Assembly (NCBI GenBank): GCA_949130485.1
Contig: OX422195.1
Span: 3,524,566-3,588,565 of the forward strand
Direction: 5' to 3'
Source of the DNA: Agelas oroides
Lineage: Eukaryota > Porifera > Demospongiae > Agelasida > Agelasidae
DNA: 64,000 bases
The notes under the pieces were generated by a model. The model saw nothing but the letters and a program-made list of their open reading frames with translations, had not been told where the DNA came from and ran no database searches. Shown in pieces: positions 56,501 through 64,000 of the stretch. Position numbers and translations under genes: made by a program. Numbering within the stretch: the first letter of the stretch is position 1; each line of letters begins with the position of its first letter.

Positions 56501-59500
56501 CTGGAGACTTGCACACTGAGCGTGGACACTTCACACTCTTGCTTCACACACATGCATGTTCATTTGAAATTAACAGTAGTGTGGGCAATGAAATGCTAGC
56601 ATTGGGCCCAGAAGCGAGACTATACGCCGTCGACAACATATACAGTACAGTGAATCTCGCAAGTCGGAGCAGTGTTGTTCACAGTTAACCCCGCATTGGT
56701 AATAGTAACCAGCAGATAGACAATGTCGCAATGATCTGCACACTTGCACCCGAGACTTGAACTAGATTCTCTTGTAATGTAACATTGCAATGCGTACATG
56801 TCAGTTTGTCATATTCTAGTACCATATTCTGGCCCAAACTGGTCTCAGAAGCGATCTCAGAGCATGTATTTTCTAAATATTTCCTGGGGGAGCATGCCCC
56901 CACACCCCCCTAGGTGGTGCTTACATATGCACAATCTGAGGTCAAACCCCAGGATAAGAACCCCCACATTGGCTAACCAGCCTATGGACCTGGATCTGGA
57001 ACAACATTTTTGTAGTAACTAAATCTAGCATACCTATTAATGAGTTGATTACACTCAAATTCTGATTTTAAAGCTCACATTACATAGTTCAGATCTACCC
57101 CCTCCCTGGAACTAGAAGCGCTCATACTATATGACAAGAGGGATGGATGCTTTTAGCTTTCATATGGTCAACTTTTCACACATGGATAGCTACATACCGC
57201 AAATCCAGCAGATGGAGTGGTCATTTTGCACTTAGTTCAATATTGAAGGGTATGCGACAGTGTTTCCAGATCCAAACTACTCACAACTAGGCCACCTAAA
57301 CAATACCTGAAGAATATCATTAGTGACTGCATTGCCTTACCTTGTGCTTAACCTCACTTAGTACTTTTATAAACTCCCCCTTGGTACTTAGCATTGTTAT
57401 AAATACACAATTTTTACACATACACATATTTACCTTACACAGCCTTTAAACATATTTTGCCTCAACTTTTTAAAGCTTACCCATCAGTAATGCCAGTACA
57501 GCTAATCCTATATTGAAGGGACGTGTCTTCTAATGCATGACCCAAGTACCATCTGTTTTCCACATGACACACACACATACAGGAATTACAGTTGAACGGT
57601 GATGAATCTACCAATGCTGGAGCCCAGATAGAAAGCGTGGACAAAAGTGTTTTAGCCCAAAGTTCTCCTTCACAGGTTAATTTCTCTATTACACTGCACT
57701 GTTTTTGTCAAGATTGATGAGTTTAGCAGTGGTTAGCTTCAAACATGGCTAGAGGGACACTACATGCATTCAGACATAGAGTTAAAACATGTTCCATCTC
57801 AATTTCAAAGATGCCACAGTTAATAGCAGCAAAAGTTTGCAAATGTATTTACATAAGTATTTGTGTTGTTTTTTCTCACTCCACCAACACAGGATGTTGG
57901 AACAAATTTTGACAATCCTCCTTCAGTAGCCACTAGTATAGATATACCACTGGTCCCTGTCAGCACAACACAGAGCCCAATCCTTGTTGATACTCCCACA
58001 AACAAACAGTCAATTGTAACTGCAGCAAATGTTGTTCCTACCAGTAGTCCATCAATACCATCATTGTCAGCAGCATCACTCTCCATCACGGCTTCTGTAA
58101 CTACAGTAGCATCACACAAGGAGAACATAGTAAATGCTTCAGCGAACATAACCTCTCCAATTCCTGCTACAGAAAGTGTTGTTGTTCCAAGTAATGCTAA
58201 AGCAGCTGAACTCCCATCAAAGAACCAAGTTGCAACCGGTGATCCAGATTCTGATGAATCATTACAAGCCAGTAGAACATCCAATGTCGGTACTCCATTG
58301 CCTACCACCTCTGAAACAGCATCTGAATCACCGCCTTTGGTATCAGTAAGCGAAGAAAGTAACAACCAACCAAAGGAAACTTGTGACCCTATGTCAAAAG
58401 CTGCAGCTTCCGATGCTACTCAATTGCTGAAACCACCAGTTGATAATTCTTCTGATGCAGCTGGAAACATTGTTGAAGAAGTGAAAGCACAGTCCCCAGT
58501 AGCTCCAACAGCTGGGCAGGAAAGCACCGACAGGACTGAAAGTAAACATCAACTGCAAGAAACCACAAAATTGTCTAGTGACTTCCTTGATTATTTTAAT
58601 CCCAAATTCATGTTCAAAGAGTACAACCTGAGACGTACCCGCAAAGCTCCTCCTATTATTGATATGCCACCAGCAAAGAAGCAAAAGAGAGATTCAGCTC
58701 AGTGCAACCTGTCAGTGAGCAAAGAAACAAAATCAGACAGTGATTCTAAAGGAGTTGCTGGACACAAAGAGAAGCCAAAGCAACTGGGAAACCTGTCAGT
58801 GAGCAAAGAAACAAAATCAGACAGTGATTCTAAAGGAGTTGCTGGACACAAAGAGAAGCCAAAGCAACTAGGAAACCTGTCAGTGAGCAAAGAAACAAAA
58901 TCAGACAGTGATTCTAAAGGAGTTACTGGACACAAAGAGAAGCCAAAGCAACTGGGAAACCTGTCAGTGAGCAAAGAAACAAAATCAGACAGTGATTCTA
59001 AAGGAGTTGCTGGACACAAAGAGAAGCCAAAGCAACTAGGAAACCGCAAGCAAGGAAGCAGAGGTTCTGAAGAACCTTGTCCAGGGTCTCCTGGAGTTAA
59101 AAGGGCTAAGCTGGATCTAGAAACCAGGAATGCAACAATGGCTGAGAAAGCTAAACATGAGACCCCAAACAATAGTGATACGAAGCATCACCCATCTCTC
59201 GTTTCTTCCCAAAACATAGAAATTGCCTTGACAAAGATTACTACTTCTCCAAAATCAGAAGAGTCACCTACAAAGCAAGAAAGCGGCAGTACAAAAGGAA
59301 TAAAGCTTCCAGAAGCCATTGACAGAGAAGAGCCAAATACCCCTGAGGAGTCTGAGAAACGAGAAGAAGAGAAAATCAGTGATGAGAAACCTACATCCAA
59401 ACATGCTGCACGAAGGAAGAAGAGCTCTCCTGCAAAGAGATCTAGGAAGAGACAACAGTCAGCTGTTTCTGAACAAAACAAGGATGAAAATGTTGGGGAA

Positions 59501-61334
59501 ACACTACTGTGTGCACTCTGCAGACACAAAGCAAACATTGCTAACCTTGGATTTCTGTTTGGGCCCTATGAGCAGAAGGGAGTAAGTGCATCCAGTATTG
59601 AAAAAGGAGAGAGTGTAGACTCAAGCAGTGCTGGAAATAATGTAGTAAACACAAAACTTGTAGACTCTGTTTCTGCAAACCAGGAGGCAAGTACTATGAG
59701 TTTTTGGGTACATGAAGACTGTGTTGTATGGGCCCCTGGTGTATGTTTAGTCAACAACCAGTTGATGGGACTGGAAGAAGCTGTTAAAGAAGCCAAAACT
59801 ATGGTATGTTGCATGCATGATGGTATGTTGCATGCATGATGGTATGTTGCATGCATGATGGTATGTTGCATGCATGATGGTATGTGCATGCATGATGCAT
59901 GAGTTGTAAGAAAGGCTTTGCTCTGTTTTGAGATAGTGTTGCTTGGCGTTATTTTGGAATTGATGACTATAGTTACTATATAGTGTGTACCACTTATTAT
60001 GCCCTCCCTTTACATGCCTCACAGGTGTGTAGCAGCTGCAAGAACACAGGTGCCACTCTATGCTGTAGTATTCGGGGTTGTAAGGCTGTTTACCACTACC
60101 CTTGTGCAGCAGAAAGTGGTGAGCCAGTGGTACAGTGTAACCTATATGGAGCATTTGGTTGGAACCAACAGTTGTGCAGATCCAATAGTATGCAAAAAGC
60201 TATTGTCATAAAACAACCTGGGCAATTATTTTGATGACCCCAAGTCACTTACTGGAAGCCTTAGGTGCACCTGCATTTACATTGCACCAAGGAGGCTGAA
60301 TTACTGTACACAAGAGGTGGTTGCAGTTTACATAACTCTGCCTGTGTTCACCAGAATCGGACTTTAGTTGGTTTTTACAACCTTCTGGGGGAGTGGACTT
60401 GACCTTAACAGAAGGTTTTTCATGAAGAATGCATTGGGCATTGTACGCTGTAAGCCCATGAAAACTGCAAAGCATGTGTTTGTTTTTCTTACAATGAAAA
60501 GCTTTCTGTCATTAAATTCCTCCCACTCTGTAGACGATGTTCAAAGTCAGTAACAAATAGGTCTGCTCTACTGTTCAGCTTGTGGACTAGGCAGACTCAT
60601 AAACTTGTATGCGTGTTTAATAGTCTATACAGACGCTAAGTTGCAGCAGACTATGTGTTAATAAGCCTTTTTATTGCCAAGAACCCCCTAGTAACCGGCT
60701 GCACACATACCCCCAATTAGTTCTGAGCACCCTTAAAGTGGTGATTTCAATGTAGTCTGGTCCATGCAGGATAAAAAATCCTAAGTGCATGTAGATTTGC
60801 TAGTACTGTACAACCCGTCCCACAATGCACTTGGTAGTAGTAATTATCTCATGACTATAAGTTTCTCTTGTTCACTACTCTTGTCAATCAAGGGTGTTAT
60901 CACCTTTAGAGATCTCAAAAGTTCGTGTTTCAGCTTTTGCAATCTTACAGAGACTTTTACACACTTTTTGAGACTAGAAGGTTTTAAGGGAGAGACTTCC
61001 AAAGATACTGCCCACTGGAACCATGGCAGTGGTGGGCGGCCTTATAAGCCCAGGTTTAGTTCCGTTATTGATCCAGGGAACAAGTACAGGGCAGACAAGA
61101 CATCAATTTCATGCATTGCTGAACCAGAAATTTGCACTCTTTACATTGTAACTTCCTTTCTAGGTACGTAACCAAACAGTTTTTCTTTATTTTACTCCAG
61201 GTTGTACATTCAAAGATGACCAATTTTTAGTGTACTGTCCAAAGCACAAGGATGTGAGTTCTCACAATGTATGCTTGTTGGATTTCAGACACATTTGCTG
61301 TTTACACCACCAGACTATTTGGCTATTGTTGTGA
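50542..61334 (+). CDS. TCF20: TCF20/RAI1-like chromatin protein with YSQ-repeat N-terminus and extended PHD, 8 exons
   Basis: Exons 50542-55044, 55125-55172, 55341-55526, 56310-56366, 57583-57675, 57893-59803, 60025-60118 and 61201-61334. Six of the seven introns are in phase 0; about 2,341 codons. Residues 1-1070 are rich in Tyr, Ser, Gln and Thr with 39 octapeptides (564-875). A proline-rich segment spans about 1070-1168, then basic low-complexity sequence. Exon 3 has six 9-residue repeats. Exon 6 has KKQKR (possible nuclear signal) and four 28-residue repeats (1901-2012). The C-terminus is an extended PHD domain: LLCALCRHK (2167 on), FGPYEQKG, FWVHEDCVVW, VCSSCKNTGATLCC, YHYPCAAESGCTF and YCPKHK. 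This arrangement matches TCF20/RAI1, nuclear coregulators that bind nucleosomes. A loop of about 40 residues is inserted before FWVH. A strong donor after KHKD could give another end (exon at 62303, Gly-Arg-stop). Confidence 0.85.
51797..51950 (+). repeat. 33-bp coding repeat
   Basis: Four to five near-identical 33-bp units encode SASGTDSHDTQ. They form the most regular part of a longer series of 11-12-residue repeats (SQDTQS type) in residues about 250-480 of the TCF20-like protein. Confidence 0.8.
52231..53166 (+). repeat. 39 tandem 24-bp units encoding AYSQDPQ(A/T)
   Basis: Consensus GCCTATTCACAGGATCCTCAG plus GCT or ACT. All 39 copies stay in frame. Variation is confined mainly to position 1 (A/G/T), 4 (D/N/G) and 8 (A/T); Tyr is invariant and Ser is replaced only once (by Pro, or Ser at position 1). 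Codon choice is nearly identical between copies, which indicates recent expansion. Confidence 0.95.
53749..54045 (+). repeat. proline-rich coding segment
   Basis: CCA/CCN-rich DNA encoding long proline runs with two copies of QQEWPHPPPPLP and an interspersed LPP/ELP motif. Such stretches commonly bind WW, SH3 or EVH1 domains or profilin; no partner can be named. Confidence 0.85.
56367..57582. other. TCF20-like gene intron 4
   Basis: Contains a hAT-related fragment near 56850-56955 (TTTCCTGGGGGAGCATGCCC and ATCTGAGGTC), related to the family at 21740 and 61819. No exon in phase. Confidence 0.45.
58706..59041 (+). repeat. four tandem 84-bp coding repeats
   Basis: Each encodes NLSVSKETKSDSDSKG followed by VAGHKEKPKQLG. 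The copies differ by single bases (GCT/ACT, CTG/CTA), so the duplication is recent. The peptide is highly charged and carries several possible CK2-type SDSD sites. Confidence 0.95.
59801..59893 (+). repeat. 19-bp tandem repeat duplicating the exon 6 splice donor
   Basis: ATGGTATGTTGCATGCATG recurs about five times from the last codon of exon 6 into the intron. Only the first GTATGT (59804) gives a frame compatible with exon 7; each later one would add 19 nt. Confidence 0.9.
60119..61200. other. last intron of the TCF20-like gene
   Basis: No exon in phase or repeat recognised; open frames here are short and unsupported. Confidence 0.4.
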
Positions 61335-61818
61335 AATTAGTAAACTGGAATATAGTCCCTTCAAGTTGAGGTGATGATTATCAAACATGGTGTTGCATCC
61401 AGAAACATGAAAGAGAAGAGTCACAAAAAGTAGTTTGTTCACTGAATCTCGAGTCCGTCAACCCTGGCAATGTTTACTTACTTGCACAGCCTGTTGAATG
61501 TCACATTGCCACTCAAGTTAGCGCTTTTCTGCTCATACAACATAGGCAACAAGGAAAAGTTGTAAAAAATATACCATGTATACTTTGCCTAACTTATAGA
61601 AACAGAAAAACTGTCTGAGAACACATTGCTAGTGAGTATAGCTACATCAAACAGGCATGCAACTGTAAGTACCCAGTATGCACAAATCAACACATCACAA
61701 ATTGCATGGAATAGGCATTATTTGTTCATTCTTGAATCATAACAATTAAGGGCTAAAAGTATAATGGTAGCCACCTGGAATGGTTTATAGATCCATGCTA
61801 GCGCACACAACTCTATGA
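61335..61818. other. 3' untranslated or flanking sequence
   Basis: Nothing recognisable between the TCF20-like stop codon and the hAT-type MITE. Confidence 0.4.
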
Positions 61819-62225
61819 CAGTGACGTAGCCAGGCTGGGGCACACTGGGGCACGTGCCCTAGCAACTAGAGGCCGTGCCCCACCAGTGCAGGTATATGCA
61901 AACGAACTATCGGCGCTGATAGTATTGTTGTCAATCGCAAATCGGGCGCCAAATCATCTTGAAATCGAACAGCGCAGTAACGCTATGTATATCCACAGGG
62001 TTACGAGTCTCGTATGCTCACTGTACGTGAGTTTGCCGTATATGTGACATAGACTGCGCTACGATATGGCCTCAGAACCGACCTGGGAGGTTATAAAATT
62101 CCAAACATTTTCTAGGAGAGCATGCTCCGATCCCCTAATGCTTCTGCACTTCGCGCAGAATTTCGTACAAACATAGTGTGCCCATGCTGTGCCCTAGCAT
62201 CGGCGATGTCCTGGCTACGCCATTG
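61819..62225. mobile_element. 407-bp hAT-type MITE with perfect 8-bp duplication
   Basis: Ends CAGTGACGTAGCCAGG and GTCCTGGCTACGCCATTG, flanked by CTCTATGA at 61811-61818 and 62226-62233. Its left end matches the element at 22512 (GGGGCACACTGGGGCACGTG) and the right part has GGAGAGCATGCTCC. Confidence 0.9.
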
Positions 62226-62493
62226 CTCTATGACATTAGTGTGAATGGGACACAATTCGCCCTCACTGCATGAACAGGCATGTTTCACTTTTATTGTTGC
62301 AGGGAAGGTGACCACTGGGGCAACTAAAGCACTCTATTGTCATTTCACTTGTGGTTTTGTATCATAGCTCGTAAAAATGTAAAACTAGTGAATTCCTAAA
62401 ATAGCACATGTATTATAACTTCTGAATAATATAAAAACTATTAATTTTCTCACCTACTTTGGGGTTGTGTATTATATCTCTGCTGTGTTGCGT

Positions 62494-62499
62494 AATAAA
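62494..62499 (+). terminator. polyadenylation signal for the TCF20-like gene
   Basis: AATAAA on the plus strand, 33 bp before an opposing signal on the minus strand. Confidence 0.45.
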
Positions 62500-62531
62500 T
62501 ACGAACAAACCCCTTTGTACATTCTGTATAA

Positions 62532-62541
62532 TTTATTTATT
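62532..62541 (-). terminator. polyadenylation signals on the minus strand
   Basis: TTTATTTATT on the plus strand gives overlapping AATAAATAAA on the minus strand, about 120 bp beyond the stop codon of the candidate minus-strand exon. Confidence 0.45.
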
Positions 62542-62658
62542 ATCATTTTCATTACAAGCCTCATGCACATGCATAATTTGTCCAAATGTATATAAAGAAG
62601 CAAGTAATTAATATATGTTATAATGTTGCTGAACAACACTACTATACTGTGATAGCCA

Positions 62659-62736
62659 CTAGATCCTCTCTGACAGCCAGATGGCAGCTCTGCAACCAGC
62701 CTTGATTACCTGGGACAACCCTTCATATGCAGGTGC
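62659..62736 (-). CDS. candidate last coding exon of an unidentified minus-strand gene
   Basis: On the minus strand a good acceptor (TTACTGTCTTCACCACTTCTACCAG region) opens a 78-nt frame APAYEGLSQVIKAGCRAAIW followed by LSERI and TAG. A polyadenylation signal follows. No protein family was recognised and upstream exons were not found within the window, so the gene would extend past its right end. The plus strand also has a short ATG frame (MAALQPALITW), which is a competing reading. Confidence 0.35.
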   Translation of the reverse strand, partial: APAYEGLSQVIKAGCRAAIWLSERI

Positions 62737-62741
62737 CTGGT

Positions 62742-64000
62742 AGAAGTGGTGAAGACAGTAAATATTGTTATAATGGTTATGTATCAACATTGATCTTATG
62801 TACATGTCACCCAAATTGTATCAGCACTCATGAAATGGGATCGGGAACTTCTAAACAATGTCAACCAGCCATGCACAGTTCCTGTACCATCATACAGCTA
62901 CCCCGAGATTATGTACTGGTACCCTCGTTCTAGCAACTAGTCTGAGGTAGGTAGTGTACCCTGGACAATGGATGGCACACGCACATTTCCGAAATGTTTC
63001 ATAAACAATCCCCTGCCTGACCCTTATACCCTACCCTTGTTTCCAAAACAGCAAAGCCATATTATGAATCTGGTTGAATAATTGTATGTTCTCAGGCCCT
63101 GGGAACGAGGCCAACATACTGGTAATTGGATACTGTGATGCAGATCTAAAATTGCCACTTCAAGTATAGAGTTTGGGAAGCACAGCAATTCTTATATTAA
63201 CAGCTTAGCTAAAGCCAGTAAGGATGAATCACATCAGTTGTGAACAACAGCCATGCACAACAGCTGAATGTGCTACTACCTGTATCATCCTACAGAAACT
63301 AACTTTCTGCTTATTCATGTAGATACATCTGTGGATTTATGCGCTATAACGCTTCTAATGTGTAAAAGTCTTTAACTTGGTGGTTACACCCCAAGATGCG
63401 AAATAAATAGTGGGAATAGGGAAGCATACAAGTAGACGAAAAAATGCCAGGCCAGAGGAAGGATTGAATCTCAAATCTGAGTGCATATTGGTTAGTGCCA
63501 TGGTGCACCTACCCCAGGAATGAAACTTTGGTTCACCAACAAACATGGGAAAGTGGTACTAAATAAGAAAACAATAAACGGTCTCCGTGTTTGCTTGCGC
63601 ATTTTCCGTTTATTAATACAGGTGTGCGGTAGTCTACCTCACTGAAGGTGCTATGTAAACTATTAAAGTGCTAAATAGCCTATGAAGTGCTTACTGGTGC
63701 TATGTTAGCAGTACGCGGTGGTCTAACGGTTAGGGTTCGATCCTCAACATTGGGTAGCACTTTTTTTTTTCAATCCCTGTATCACTGCTTATGGGCTCCC
63801 ATCCCTTTCAGACAATAGTAAATACATGGCAGTGCTTTCATTTATTTTTTAAAGCCTGTACTAAAAGTTATGTAGTCAACTCATGTCTGGCTCCTCCCTT
63901 GAACCCAGCAGTGAGCCATTCAGCAACCTGCAGCACTAACAGCATCTTGGGGTGCGGTTACTTTGCTCGAATGTAAAGCATAATTAATTATACATACCAG
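62742..64000. other. right end of window, no clear gene
   Basis: Contains a right-end fragment of the TAGCCTCG family (CCCTGGGAACGAGGCC, near 63098) and tRNA-like fragments. No exon was identified. Confidence 0.4.
63711..63772 (+). mobile_element. truncated tRNA-like sequence with T-run
   Basis: GTGGTCTAACGGTTAGGGTTCGATCC places an A-box-like and a B-box-like sequence almost side by side, as if the anticodon arm were deleted. Ten Ts follow at about 63763-63772, a possible Pol III terminator. Confidence 0.35.

Noticed and set aside
57820-58365. 181-codon minus-strand frame
   Set aside because: Antisense to TCF20-like exon 6; no homology or splice support.
63440-63520. Another tRNA-like sequence on the minus strand
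   Set aside because: Only a weak B-box-like GAGATTCAATCC; no fold could be drawn.

Overview
The window is eukaryotic nuclear DNA from an invertebrate-type animal. Every recognisable protein has an animal orthologue, all four genes are split by GT-AG introns (about 70 bp to 7 kb), and introns and gaps are full of short inverted-repeat transposons, tRNA-derived repeats and minisatellites. A sponge or another early-branching metazoan would fit, but the sequence alone does not settle the species. There are no bacterial operons, ribosome binding sites or CRISPR arrays.

Layout. (1) 325-18715 (+): a 20-exon SLC37A1/A2-like sugar-phosphate/phosphate exchanger. Its exons join in frame to 523 codons plus stop. 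Its introns hold a tRNA-like gene, several MITEs, a 2.5 kb two-unit minisatellite and a 61-bp minisatellite. (2) 18716-24911: transposon-rich gap, including a 1.5 kb inverted-repeat element with a PHD-finger ORF and a hAT-type MITE with a perfect 8-bp target duplication. (3) 24912-29333 (+): a four-exon FBXL12-like F-box/LRR gene (309 aa). (4) 29614-50231 (-): a complete ten-exon PITPNC1-like phosphatidylinositol transfer protein gene (263 aa) with an 8-nt micro-exon; its introns carry a pile of nested MITEs and three simple or minisatellite arrays. (5) 50542-61334 (+): a TCF20/RAI1-like chromatin gene of about 2,341 codons, with a Tyr/Ser/Gln-rich N-terminus containing 39 tandem octapeptides, a proline-rich segment and a C-terminal extended PHD domain. 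(6) A possible last exon of another gene on the minus strand (62659-62736), followed by a polyadenylation signal facing that of the TCF20-like gene.

Gene order is SLC37 (+), FBXL12 (+), PITPNC1 (-), TCF20-like (+). FBXL12 and PITPNC1 converge with stop codons 280 bp apart. PITPNC1 and the TCF20-like gene diverge from a shared promoter of about 310 bp. The genes act in unrelated processes (ER/endosomal sugar-phosphate exchange, ubiquitin ligase substrate choice, lipid transfer, chromatin reading).

The most unusual observations are a recurring association of tandem arrays with 5' splice sites (four introns), the micro-exon, the octapeptide array in a FUS-like low-complexity domain, the two-unit intronic minisatellite with higher-order structure, and a foldback MITE family reduced to 50 bp whose 8-9-bp target duplications allow insertion order to be read. 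All gene models come from reading splice signals and frame by eye; no transcript data were available.
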